The notes below the pieces were generated by a model. It had not been told where the DNA came from, searched no databases, and was given only the letters and a program-made list of their open reading frames with translations. Positions 7,150-15,246 of a DNA stretch of 48,263 nt are shown in pieces. Every line of letters begins with the position of its first letter. Position 1 is the stretch's first letter. The DNA lies in NCBI GenBank assembly GCA_029068555.1, contig JAIECJ010000087.1, positions 1 to 48,263 on the forward strand, given 5' to 3'. This DNA is from Lachnospiraceae bacterium. Lineage in GTDB: Bacteria; Bacillota; Clostridia; Lachnospirales; Lachnospiraceae. A program made the position numbers and the translations under genes.

Positions 7150-7189
7150 AGACAGTTCGAAACCATCCTGTCTATAAACAAAACTATGG
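7150..7189 (+). promoter_or_regulatory. PreQ1-I riboswitch aptamer
   Basis: The sequence fits the small class I preQ1 aptamer. P1 is AGACAG (7150-7155) pairing with CTGTCT, then a 12-base loop containing CCAT, then an A-rich tail ATAAACAAAACTATGG whose final ATGG can pair with the loop CCAT to make the pseudoknot. The tail closely matches the AACAAAAC-AGG tail of known class I aptamers. The gene context (queuosine-precursor transporter) is the expected one. A terminator at 7254-7278 supplies a transcriptional off switch. Confidence 0.85.
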
Positions 7190-7253
7190 ATTTTAAGTAA
7201 AAATGAAAATGCCGCAGACACACTTTTTGTGTTTGTGTGTTTACTATAAAATT

Positions 7254-7278
7254 CGGAGCTTTGTGCTCCTTTTTGTTT
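7254..7278 (+). terminator. Terminator of the preQ1 expression platform
   Basis: GGAGC / GCTCC with a 5-base loop is followed by TTTTTGTTTG. It lies between the aptamer and the first gene. A second hairpin with ACACAC / GTGTGT arms (7218-7240) lies between aptamer and terminator and could compete as part of the switch. Confidence 0.6.
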
Positions 7279-7406
7279 GTATGCAACGACGTCAAACGCG
7301 CCATGGGAATCTGCTGTCTGCAGGTTCTTTTTATGTGCAGAGACATCTGAACATTCTGTTAATGTGGCACATGCAAAAATTATATTTGGAAAGGCTTGAT
7401 TATTTT

Positions 7407-8120
7407 ATGGGAAGTAATTCACTCTCGAGGTACTCTGAAATTACAAAAAAAAACAATCGGGAAATCATACTGCTGCGCGGCTCGGGCTGTAAATGGCGGC
7501 GCTGTACTTTCTGCGATTATCACCTTGATTTCAGCCCTGATGAGGATGACAATTACAAACTCAACCAAGAAATCATAAGACAGGTTACAGGAAAATACAA
7601 AAGGCTTGAAGTCATCAATTCGGGAAGCTTTGTCGATTTGGATGCAAAGACTTTTCAACTGATTGTAGACACTTGTATCCAAAAAGAAATAACGGAGATT
7701 CATTTTGAATGCCACTGGATGCACCGGGATGCTATTGCACGTCTGCGCAATACCTTTCAAGTGCAAGGTATTCACACCAACATAAAAATTGGTGTGGAAA
7801 CCTTTGATGCACAGCACCGCGAACATCTGCTGCATAAAGGGATTGATGAAACAGATCCTGCAAAGATTGCAGTTGATTTTGATGAGGTCTGTCTGTTATT
7901 CGGGCTGGAGGGTCAAACGGAAGAATCCATGCAATACGATATCGAAACGGGGCTTGCACACTTCAAACGGATCTGTATCAATATCATGGTTGAAAACACC
8001 ACAAAAGTAAAGCCATGCCCGCCTGTTATCGAAGTCTTTATGAAAAAGCTTTATCCACGATATAAGGACAATGAACGTGTTGATATTCTGCTGGAAAATA
8101 CAGACTTTGGTGTCGGATGA
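7407..8120 (+). CDS. Radical SAM protein, QueL-like queuine salvage lyase
   Basis: The protein has a radical SAM iron-sulfur motif near the N-terminus: C28, C33 and C36 in GCKWRRCTFCDYH. This gives C-x4-C-x2-C instead of the usual C-x3-C-x2-C. A conserved body follows with EVINSGSFVDL, IKIGVETFD and CLLFGLEGQTEESM. It is the first gene after a preQ1-I riboswitch and is followed by a queuosine-precursor transporter. Clostridial QueL is a radical SAM lyase that releases queuine from queuosine-5'-phosphate; that identity is inferred from context. I start at ATG 7407 (237 aa) because GGAAAGG precedes it and the 68 upstream in-frame codons overlap the riboswitch terminator. No QueK nucleosidase is in view. 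Confidence 0.8.
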   Translation: MGSNSLSRYSEITKKNNREIILLRGSGCKWRRCTFCDYHLDFSPDEDDNYKLNQEIIRQVTGKYKRLEVINSGSFVDLDAKTFQLIVDTCIQKEITEIHFECHWMHRDAIARLRNTFQVQGIHTNIKIGVETFDAQHREHLLHKGIDETDPAKIAVDFDEVCLLFGLEGQTEESMQYDIETGLAHFKRICINIMVENTTKVKPCPPVIEVFMKKLYPRYKDNERVDILLENTDFGVG

Positions 8121-8219
8121 GCATTTTCCGTTGGAAAGCGCCATGTTGCTGCACTGTGTCCGTACATATGGCTACTATACTATTTTTGATGCAAATTATT
8201 ATTTGGAGGGACTTTTATT

Positions 8220-8948
8220 ATGAGTAACGAACTTTTATTGATTCTAAGTCTGGTCTTAATCTATTCCTGCGTAGTGCTTTTTTACCGTTTTCTAGGGAAA
8301 TCGGGTCTGTACTGCTGGACGGTGCTTGCAACGATTGCGGCAAATATTGAGGTGTTGATCGTCGTAAACGCCTTTGGCATGGAGCAGACGCTTGGTAATA
8401 TTTTATTCGCCTCTACGTTTCTGGTCACTGATATTTTGAGCGAGACAGAGGGAAAACGCGCTGCAAACAAAGCTGTCCTGATCGGCATACTCACCTCGGG
8501 TGCCTTTATCCTGATTTCACAGTCATGGATGCTTTACACACCAAACAACAGCGACTGGGCTTCGCCTGCAATTGCCTCCGTATTCTCCAACACACCGCGG
8601 CTGATGCTCAGCAGCATTATAGTCTATGCGATTGTTCAGGCGTTTGATGTCTTCGCATACCATGCAATCTGGGCAAAGACCACCAAACTGTGCAGTGACT
8701 CCAAGAAATTTTTATGGCTGCGCAACAATGGCTCCACTCTGGTCTCACAATTCTTCAACACCCTTTTGTACACGTTTGCCGCATTCTGGGGTGTTTACGA
8801 ATTAAAAACTTTAATGAACATCGTCCTCTCGAGCTATATCATCTTTATTTTTACAAGTCTTCTGGACACTCCTGCTGTCTACATTGCAAGGAAACTATCC
8901 CCTGCCGTTAAAAGAGATAACGGAGAACCGCATCAGAAAGCGGCCTAA
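8220..8948 (+). CDS. Queuosine precursor transporter (YhhQ/QPTR family)
   Basis: This is a 242-aa integral membrane protein with about six or seven hydrophobic segments. It shows the family's signature region, STFLVTDILSETEGKRAA, in the second segment, and later FNTLLYTFAAFWGVY. YhhQ/QPTR proteins import preQ0, preQ1 or queuine. GGAGG lies about ten bases before the ATG. It follows the QueL-like radical SAM gene by about 100 bases and should be under the same preQ1-I riboswitch, consistent with salvage of queuosine precursors. The stop codon overlaps the end of the convergent NUDIX gene by four bases. Confidence 0.92.
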   Translation: MSNELLLILSLVLIYSCVVLFYRFLGKSGLYCWTVLATIAANIEVLIVVNAFGMEQTLGNILFASTFLVTDILSETEGKRAANKAVLIGILTSGAFILISQSWMLYTPNNSDWASPAIASVFSNTPRLMLSSIIVYAIVQAFDVFAYHAIWAKTTKLCSDSKKFLWLRNNGSTLVSQFFNTLLYTFAAFWGVYELKTLMNIVLSSYIIFIFTSLLDTPAVYIARKLSPAVKRDNGEPHQKAA

Positions 8949-9508
8949 AAATTTTGAAGTTTTTTATTCAGCTTGGCATAGATCCACTCTGTCATCCATG
9001 GTTCTGTGCACGCTTTTAATGCATCGTCCAACGGGAACCACTTCACACCGCTGTTCTCGTCGGGCTTGATGCGGAGTACCTCCTGTTCATCCGTCTCCAA
9101 CAGATAAGTAGCATTCAGATGAAGATGCGACGGCACATAGCTGCCGCGCTTGACATGTCCATCTACAGTCAGTATCTCAATGGAAAAAATCTCATCCGAT
9201 ACCGTTGTAATATTTCTTATCCCAGTCTCCTCCATCGCTTCTCTCCTCGCCACTGCAAGCAGGTCTGTATCTCCATCCGCATGCCCGCCTGTCCATGACC
9301 ATGAGTGATAAATGTTGTGATAAATCATCAGCAGTTTTGTATGCTCCTTATTTACAAGCCACGAAGAAGCTGTAAAATGTGCTGTCTGATTGGCGCGTGT
9401 CAGGAGATTGTCCTGTGTATCTAACAGTTGAAGTATTGCATTTCTGTCGTTCTCCTCCTGTTCATTATATGGTATGTATGATTGTATTGACTGCACTAAT
9501 CTCTGCAT
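8945..9508 (-). CDS. NUDIX hydrolase
   Basis: NUDIX enzymes hydrolyse nucleoside diphosphates linked to another group. The 187-aa protein has a Nudix box beginning GHADGDTDLLAVA and ending RREAMEETGI. Against the consensus G-x5-E-x7-REUxEExGU, all key positions fit except the first Glu, which is Thr. The REAMEE metal-binding cluster is intact, so activity is likely. SHLHLNATYLLE and the C-terminal EWIYAKL are typical of small-substrate members. The substrate is unknown. The start has AAAGGCAGGT upstream. The gene is convergent with the queuosine transporter, overlapping its stop codon by four bases. Confidence 0.9.
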   Translation of the reverse strand: MQRLVQSIQSYIPYNEQEENDRNAILQLLDTQDNLLTRANQTAHFTASSWLVNKEHTKLLMIYHNIYHSWSWTGGHADGDTDLLAVARREAMEETGIRNITTVSDEIFSIEILTVDGHVKRGSYVPSHLHLNATYLLETDEQEVLRIKPDENSGVKWFPLDDALKACTEPWMTEWIYAKLNKKLQNF

Positions 9509-9679
9509 GCTATTTACCTGCCTTTCACACTTTTTGTATTAATTTTCCAACATCATCATGATACTCAAACGAAATGCCCTGTCCTTTAGCGCAATATCTA
9601 TTTCCCCTGCATACTTCCTTGCCACTCTGTATACGCTTTTATGATATATGCATTTTTACATTTCCCTCGTTCACTGAAA

Positions 9680-10207
9680 TTATTGGAGTTTTTTGGATAG
9701 ATATAATACCAACTCGTCATCATTGCAGCATTCCTCATTTTGTCCGCAAATCTTATCGTGATACCACACTCCAGTACCGTCGGGTATATAACCGCGTTTC
9801 ACATACATTCTTTGAGCACTGCCATATCCGCTGTGCATTCCGACTCCAAGATAAACTGTGTCAGAGTACGCTGACGCAATCTGCTCAGCTATATCCATCA
9901 GTCTGCTGCCAATTCCAAGTCTGCGGTACTTTTCCAGAACGCCGAAATCGACAATTTCGGGATATCCCTGTCCGGCAAAAGCGCCCCACCCAGAATTTGG
10001 ATATATATTGACATAGCCTGCAATGCTGCCCTTATACTCTGCAACGAGCGCGACTGCTTTCCCTTCAGTCTGGTCACGCATACGCATTTCATATTTTTCC
10101 ACACTGGCATTCCATCCCTGCGCAATCTCCTCGTCTGTAATCTGCTGTGCATCACTCTGCCGCATATCCCGTATCAGAATATCATTTACCTCATAATAAA
10201 CTGCCAT
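9680..10207 (-). CDS. GNAT family N-acetyltransferase
   Basis: The 175-aa product has the GNAT fold's acetyl-CoA binding motif, EKYRRLGIGSRLM, at about residues 92-104, preceded by the beta-strand VDFGV. The typical C-terminal YVKRGYIPDG motif (about 136-145) also appears. The substrate cannot be told from sequence; members acetylate amines of antibiotics, proteins or small molecules. The ATG overlaps the stop codon of the upstream MATE exporter by one base (TAATG), indicating translational coupling. A pairing of exporter and acetyltransferase hints at joint handling of a toxic or signalling amine, which is inference. Confidence 0.9.
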   Translation of the reverse strand: MAVYYEVNDILIRDMRQSDAQQITDEEIAQGWNASVEKYEMRMRDQTEGKAVALVAEYKGSIAGYVNIYPNSGWGAFAGQGYPEIVDFGVLEKYRRLGIGSRLMDIAEQIASAYSDTVYLGVGMHSGYGSAQRMYVKRGYIPDGTGVWYHDKICGQNEECCNDDELVLYLSKKLQ

Positions 10208-11556
10208 TATTCCAATATACCTCCATTTCTCAAATTTTTATGCCCACACCTATAAAAGTACACCCCTGCCGCATCTGCCAGAATCCATCCAATCGGCACG
10301 GACACCCAGATACCTGTCACACCTACAGCCTCTACGGACGACAGGAGATACGCCAGCAGCACGCGCATTCCCAGCGATACCACAGTGAGTATGACAGAGA
10401 TTCCAGGCTTGTTGACAGCACGGAAATACCCGTAAAACAAAAACAAAAGTCCAATACCAAAGTAAAAGGATGCTTCAATGCGCAGATAGCCCACGCCAAC
10501 CGCAACCGAATCCGCACTGCTGTCATCCAGAAACAGCGACATGAGCGGCTTCGCAAAACTGACTACCAATATGGAAATTACTGTGCAGAACACAAATGCG
10601 CTGAACACTGCATCCCGCATTCCCTTACGGATTCGCTCACTTTTACCCGCACCGTAATTTTGCGCCACATAGGTTGAGAACGCATTGCCGAAATCCTGCA
10701 CTGGCGAGTAGGCAAATGAGTCTATCTTGACAGCCGCCGCAAATGCTGCCATCACCACAGAGCCAAAACTATTGACAAGCCCCTGTACCATCAGAATGCC
10801 AAAGTTCATGACGGACTGCTGCAGACATGTCAATGACGACAGACCGAGCAGCTCTTTTAGAATATCCGGATTCCATCGCCTGTTTTCCCTTTTGATATGT
10901 ACTTCGGGATACTTTTTTACACAGTATATCAGAATACCGACACCTGCAGCATACTGCGAGATGACTGTCGCTGCCGCTGCCCCGCCAACACCCCACATCA
11001 ATACCCTGATAAAAAATAAATCCAGAAAAATATTCAGCACTGCCGAGATACCCAGAAAGCAGAGTGGTATCAGCGAATTTCCGATCGCCCGCATGAAGTA
11101 TGCTGCAAAATTGTACAGAAATGTCGCCGCAATCCCCGAAAATATCCACAGGAGATACTCCTTCATAAACGGCACTACCTCTCTGGGTACACGAAGGAAA
11201 GCTAAAATCCCATAAATACCTGCATAGGCAAAAACATTTAGTACGACAGTAACTGTTCCAATCATCAGAAACGCCATGTAGATTCCCCGTTCCAGCCTGT
11301 CATGGTCACGCCTGCCAAACTGTATAGAAAAAAAAGCGCTGCTGCCCATGCAAAGTCCTAATATAATAGATGTCACAAAAACCATCAGCGTATAGGAAGA
11401 TCCCACTGCTGCCAGCGCGTTTTTGCCCAGATACCGCCCGACAATCAGTGTGTCGACCACATTGTAAAGCTGTTGAAGCACATTGCCCACCATGATTGGA
11501 AATGAGAATTTCAACAGATTTTTCATAATGTTTCCCTGTGTCAAATCGTAATTCAT
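10207..11556 (-). CDS. MATE family efflux transporter
   Basis: A 449-aa membrane protein with about twelve hydrophobic segments in two similar halves, typical of MATE drug/cation antiporters. Family features include KFSFPIMVGNVLQQLYNVVD and VGRYLGKNALAAVG near the N-terminus and FGNAFSTYVAQNYGAGKSER in the second half. I start at ATG 11554-11556 (MNYDLTQGNIMKNLL), which has AGGAC upstream and matches the family N-terminus. The ORF is open for 29 codons further but that part is not conserved-looking. It is coupled to the downstream GNAT gene. The substrate is unknown. Confidence 0.92.
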   Translation of the reverse strand: MNYDLTQGNIMKNLLKFSFPIMVGNVLQQLYNVVDTLIVGRYLGKNALAAVGSSYTLMVFVTSIILGLCMGSSAFFSIQFGRRDHDRLERGIYMAFLMIGTVTVVLNVFAYAGIYGILAFLRVPREVVPFMKEYLLWIFSGIAATFLYNFAAYFMRAIGNSLIPLCFLGISAVLNIFLDLFFIRVLMWGVGGAAAATVISQYAAGVGILIYCVKKYPEVHIKRENRRWNPDILKELLGLSSLTCLQQSVMNFGILMVQGLVNSFGSVVMAAFAAAVKIDSFAYSPVQDFGNAFSTYVAQNYGAGKSERIRKGMRDAVFSAFVFCTVISILVVSFAKPLMSLFLDDSSADSVAVGVGYLRIEASFYFGIGLLFLFYGYFRAVNKPGISVILTVVSLGMRVLLAYLLSSVEAVGVTGIWVSVPIGWILADAAGVYFYRCGHKNLRNGGILE

Positions 11557-11675
11557 CTGTATGTCCTCACAGTCAGGTAAAGGATTTTTCAAATTTACCC
11601 TAAGTATAATGAGTATATCCGATCCTGTCAAGAATGAGAACATACTAAGATGAAGTTATATCACTATAAAAGATT

Positions 11676-11900
11676 TTATTCATTCCCTTCCAATAACATC
11701 TGACGCAGTTTTTCTTTCTCTTCTTCTGTAAGAATATAGTGATATTTTTTGCAGTACTTGCATATACGGCAATCATCATTATTACATTCTTTTATTTTGA
11801 AACACTTAATCCAGATTATCAGCCGTATTATATTTCCGACAATGATAACACCCCAGAATAATTCAATATAAAAAGAAACAATACTATCTACAATTTCCAT
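11676..11900 (-). CDS. Small membrane protein with Cys-cluster tail (74 aa)
   Basis: I do not recognise a family. The product has one or two hydrophobic segments (about residues 3-32) followed by a cytoplasmic-looking tail with four closely spaced cysteines in KECNNDDCRICKYCKK. This C-x4-C-x2-C-x2-C spacing could bind a metal or iron-sulfur centre. The end is charged and helical (LTEEEKEKLRQMLLEGNE). The ATG at 11898-11900 has GGAGG immediately upstream; the open frame extends eight codons further. It is divergent from the XRE regulator across a palindromic site, so the two may be functionally linked. Confidence 0.7.
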   Translation of the reverse strand: MEIVDSIVSFYIELFWGVIIVGNIIRLIIWIKCFKIKECNNDDCRICKYCKKYHYILTEEEKEKLRQMLLEGNE

Positions 11901-11970
11901 AACAATCCTCCATCTCTGAATCAAAGTCTGTGATTAGACACTAATGCCATCACTTCCATTTATATCATAT

Positions 11971-12002
11971 AGTGAAGTTTTTCACAAGTGAACTTATTCA
12001 CT
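11971..12002. promoter_or_regulatory. Two-tier palindrome upstream of XRE gene
   Basis: Inner arms TTCAC / GTGAA (11981-11985, 11988-11992) sit within outer arms AGTGAA / TTCACT (11971-11976, 11997-12002), centred at 11986/11987. The site lies between the divergent Cys-rich membrane gene and the small XRE regulator. It is a good operator candidate for that regulator, though not proven. Confidence 0.5.
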
Positions 12003-12053
12003 ATTGTTAAAATATTATTATCTAGGGATAATATACACATGGAGGTGATGAAT

Positions 12054-12257
12054 GTGATTGATTATTCGCCGCTTTGGGAGACTATGAAAAAGAAAAAAAT
12101 AAGCCAATATGTTCTCTTGCAAAAAGATATCAATAACAAAACCCTGGATTATCTGCGCAAAAATAAAAATATTACCCTGTTGACTGTTGAAAAATTATGT
12201 GATGCGTTAGACTGTACACCAAACGATATTGTTCAGTTTAAAAAAGATGTCAATTAA
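12054..12257 (+). CDS. Small XRE/YozG-like HTH regulator (67 aa)
   Basis: This is a minimal helix-turn-helix protein of the Cro/CI type. It consists almost entirely of the DNA-binding domain: YSPLWETMKKKKISQYVLL, then a recognition-helix region NKTLDYLRKNKNIT, then the closing helix LCDALDCTPNDIVQF. The start is probably GTG at 12054, because GGAGGTGA is about five bases upstream and related proteins begin at this point. ATG codons at 12039 and 12048 are too close to, or overlap, the ribosome site. A palindrome just upstream may be its operator. A terminator follows. Confidence 0.85.
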   Translation: MIDYSPLWETMKKKKISQYVLLQKDINNKTLDYLRKNKNITLLTVEKLCDALDCTPNDIVQFKKDVN

Positions 12258-12290
12258 GGACATGAGAAAAATTTATTCCCATGTCCTTTT
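12258..12290 (+). terminator. Rho-independent terminator after XRE gene
   Basis: GGACATG / CATGTCC arms with a 15-base loop are followed by TTTT. The hairpin starts directly after the stop codon. It may also serve the convergent punA transcript, whose 3' end is close by. Confidence 0.75.
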
Positions 12291-12314
12291 ATGCATCCCT
12301 CTGCCGCTCTGCCA

Positions 12315-13127
12315 TTACATATTCATTATGACCTTTGTAACAAGCTCCTTGAAAGACTTCGATACGCGATCTGCCGTCTCCTGCACTTCCTTATGATTTA
12401 GTTCCTGTCTGGAAATTCCTGCCGCCATATTCGTGATACATGATATACCGCAGACCTCCATTCCCATATGACGCGCTGCCATCGCCTCGCACGCCGTACT
12501 CATACCAACGGCATCGCCGCCCCATGCTTTTGCCATCCTGATTTCGGCAGGTGTTTCATAGCTTGGCCCTGTGAACTGCACATAGACGCCTTCCCTGATA
12601 TCTATGCCACATTCCCTGGCACAGTTTCGGATAACACTCTGCAGGCGCATACTGTATACCTCACTCATATCCGGAAATCTTGTTCCCAGCTCCTCAATGT
12701 TTGGTCCAACCAGCGGGCTGGGAACTGCTGTCGTAATATGATCGGTAATCATCATAAAATCTCCCGGCTTAAATGCCGCGTTGATTCCGCCAGCTGCATT
12801 AGTCAGAAGAATTTTCTTCGCACCAAGCAGCCCCATTAACCGCGTCGGAAGGACTACTTCATGCATCGGATATCCCTCGTAGTAATGGACGCGTCCCTGC
12901 ATAATCACCACTGGAATTTCCCCAACATATCCAAACACAAAGCGACCTTTATGTCCTTTTACAGTCGAAACCGGAAATCCCTCAATATCAGTATATTCAA
13001 TTGCGTCTGCCATCTTGATTCCATCTGCATAATCGCCCAAACCAGAACCTAAAATAATAGCAGCCTCTGGCTGAAAATCAACTTTATCTTTTACACTTGC
13101 AAGACAGGTCATTAACTTGTTATACAT
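12315..13127 (-). CDS. punA: Purine-nucleoside phosphorylase
   Basis: This enzyme cleaves inosine and guanosine with phosphate to free base and ribose-1-phosphate. The 270-aa protein has trimeric (class I) PNP motifs: GSGLGD at 27-32, VHYYEGYPMHEVV, LLTNAAGGIN, the base/ribose-binding TGPSYETPAEIRM and AVGMSTACEAMAA. The ATG at 13125-13127 has GAGGAG nine bases upstream. The longer frame would start with TTG at 13136 and is less likely. It follows the nupQ permease by about 50 bases with no terminator, so it is probably the last gene of the nucleoside uptake operon and degrades the imported nucleosides. Confidence 0.95.
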   Translation of the reverse strand: MYNKLMTCLASVKDKVDFQPEAAIILGSGLGDYADGIKMADAIEYTDIEGFPVSTVKGHKGRFVFGYVGEIPVVIMQGRVHYYEGYPMHEVVLPTRLMGLLGAKKILLTNAAGGINAAFKPGDFMMITDHITTAVPSPLVGPNIEELGTRFPDMSEVYSMRLQSVIRNCARECGIDIREGVYVQFTGPSYETPAEIRMAKAWGGDAVGMSTACEAMAARHMGMEVCGISCITNMAAGISRQELNHKEVQETADRVSKSFKELVTKVIMNM

Positions 13128-13177
13128 GCATTTCAACTCCTCTCCTGTAACTTATGGCACACTGACTGTCCCAGATT

Positions 13178-14119
13178 TTATCTTGCCCCCTTGTCATAGG
13201 GAATCCCCTCTGCCTTTGGCGCCCTTGATTTCTTTGACACAAACACGAGTACCACCAATGAAATAATATAAGGAAGCATATTGTATATCGTGCTTGGCAG
13301 CTTGAGAGCCACCAGCGCGTCAAATCCCATGTAGACATTGGAAAGTGCACGGAACATTCCAAACAGCATTGCCGTAAGTCCGATATTGACTGGCTTCCAC
13401 TGTCCAAAAATCATAACCGCAAGGGCAAGAAAACCAAATCCCGCCACTCCGTTCTCAAACTTCCACTCGCTCACTCCTGCCGTAATATAGACAAGACCGC
13501 CTAAACCGCCAAGCGCGCCTGAGATAAGCACACCCGCATAACGCATCTTATAGACATTGATTCCCACAGAATCCGCCGCCTGCGGGTGCTCACCACATGC
13601 GCAAAGTCTTAGACCAAATTTCGTCTTGTACAGCACAATATAGGAGGCTATCAGTACAAGCAGTGCTATCAGCATAAACCAGTTAAACTCAAACGAACCA
13701 ACGTTCATAAGAAATGCTTTTTTTGCCTGTCCATATACAACAGTCGAAGATACGTTGTCCACACTTTCAGCTGTGTTTACTGCCCGTACCAGGACAACTG
13801 CTATTGCTGGTCCGAGAAGATTCAGTGCAGTTCCAACAAGTGTCTGATCAGCACTGAACTTGATTGCAGCAATTCCGAGCAGCATGGAAAAAATCATTCC
13901 ACTGATGATACTTGCAAGCACTACAAGCAAAATCGTGACTGCCGCAGCCGACCCTGCAGAAATATATTTCATTGTAAGCGCACCGCCAAGCGCTCCGATA
14001 ACCATGATGCCTTCCAAACCAATATTAATGACACCGCTATGTTCCGAAAAACATCCTCCGAGCGCAACAAGTGTCAGTACAGAAGCAAATATCAATGTAT
14101 ACTGAATCAATAACAGCAT
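13178..14119 (-). CDS. nupQ: Nucleoside ABC transporter permease (NupQ-like)
   Basis: A 313-aa membrane protein of the BPD-transporter-2 permease family, with about eight to ten hydrophobic segments. It contains SGVINIGLEGIMVIGALGG near the N-terminus and CACGEHPQAADSVGINV, the cytoplasmic coupling loop, in the middle. Its ATG overlaps the stop codon of the upstream permease (TAATG) and is preceded by GGAGGCGGGG. The order lipoprotein, ATPase, large permease, small permease matches B. subtilis nupNOPQ. Nucleoside specificity is inferred from family and from the punA and pur neighbours. Confidence 0.9.
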   Translation of the reverse strand: MLLLIQYTLIFASVLTLVALGGCFSEHSGVINIGLEGIMVIGALGGALTMKYISAGSAAAVTILLVVLASIISGMIFSMLLGIAAIKFSADQTLVGTALNLLGPAIAVVLVRAVNTAESVDNVSSTVVYGQAKKAFLMNVGSFEFNWFMLIALLVLIASYIVLYKTKFGLRLCACGEHPQAADSVGINVYKMRYAGVLISGALGGLGGLVYITAGVSEWKFENGVAGFGFLALAVMIFGQWKPVNIGLTAMLFGMFRALSNVYMGFDALVALKLPSTIYNMLPYIISLVVLVFVSKKSRAPKAEGIPYDKGAR

Positions 14120-15246
14120 TATTCCCCGCCTCCTTTCCGCTCATCCCGTTTATCTAGATACCTGTTCAGACGGACCTTGAAGAAAAATACAAAACCACAC
14201 AGATAAATAATGAACGCAGAAATCAAATCCGAAATCTGCGAACAGTACATTGTTTTATCTACATAAGTACCGCCACTTGTAATATGCTGGATAAAATAAG
14301 AGGCAAAAATTGCACCAATCGGATTGGAACCACCAAGGAATGCCGCTGCAATACCGTTAAATCCCATCGCCGGGACAGATGTCTGCTGAACCATCCACTG
14401 TTCAATTCCTGTCAGATAAAAGATTCCCGACCCGAGTCCTGCAAGACCTCCGGCAATCATCATTGTCAGAATAATATTGGTTTTCTCACGCATGCCGCAG
14501 TATTTTGCCGCATTCTTGTTCAAACCAGTCGCTTTCAGCTCATATCCAAACTTTGTCTTTTCCAGAAGAATCCATATAGCGAAAGCCGCAATGACAGCCA
14601 GTAACAGTCCTATTGTCACAAAATCGTTGTTGGAAAACAGCTTGTTCAAGCCTATATTGGGCAGCAATGCACTCTTGTTTGTGCTTGTAAGCGGTTTTGT
14701 ATATGGTGTCGTCTGCTCTTTCACATTCGTCAGGAGCATATTTACGACATACAGCCCAATCCAGTTGAGCATGATGCATGAAATAACTTCGTTTACATTA
14801 AAGTACGCTTTGAGTGCTCCCGAAACAGCCCCCACAAGCGCAGCTGCCACAATCGCGGCAAGCAGACACAGATACCATGGCATGCCAAACTTTAATCCAC
14901 AGTAGAGACAGGCTCCTGCGCCAATTACATACTGCCCCGCTGCCCCGATATTAAAAAGACCCACTTTCCACGCAAACAGTACGGACAGGGAACACATCAA
15001 AAGTGCGGACGCTTTCACGAGCGTCGTTCCAAAATACTTTTTTGCCGCCACTGCACTTGGATAATAGAGAAAATTTTTTAAAATTGCGACAATCGCTTTT
15101 CCGGCTCCCTGCGGATTGATAATCAGCAGAACGATATAACCAACCAAAAGCCCTATGACAATACAGAGCAGCGAACCCAATATCGTCTGAAAACCACTAT
15201 TCCTCAGCAGGCTTCCTTTTTGTTTTCCTCGCTGTCCATCACTCAT
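14119..15246 (-). CDS. nupP: Nucleoside ABC transporter permease (NupP-like)
   Basis: A 375-aa membrane permease, the larger of the pair. It has a hydrophilic N-terminus (about 18 residues), a long hydrophobic body and the family motifs FNIGAAGQYVIGAGACLYCG and LKATGLNKNAAKYCGM (coupling loop). Its start overlaps the ATPase stop codon by four bases (ATGA). It should form a heterodimer with the NupQ-like permease. Specificity for nucleosides is by family and context. Confidence 0.9.
   Translation of the reverse strand: MSDGQRGKQKGSLLRNSGFQTILGSLLCIVIGLLVGYIVLLIINPQGAGKAIVAILKNFLYYPSAVAAKKYFGTTLVKASALLMCSLSVLFAWKVGLFNIGAAGQYVIGAGACLYCGLKFGMPWYLCLLAAIVAAALVGAVSGALKAYFNVNEVISCIMLNWIGLYVVNMLLTNVKEQTTPYTKPLTSTNKSALLPNIGLNKLFSNNDFVTIGLLLAVIAAFAIWILLEKTKFGYELKATGLNKNAAKYCGMREKTNIILTMMIAGGLAGLGSGIFYLTGIEQWMVQQTSVPAMGFNGIAAAFLGGSNPIGAIFASYFIQHITSGGTYVDKTMYCSQISDLISAFIIYLCGFVFFFKVRLNRYLDKRDERKGGGE

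Noticed and set aside
7203-7406. N-terminal extension of the radical SAM gene by 68 codons
   Set aside because: The extension runs through the riboswitch hairpins and terminator and has no ribosome site. The ATG at 7407 has GGAAAGG upstream.
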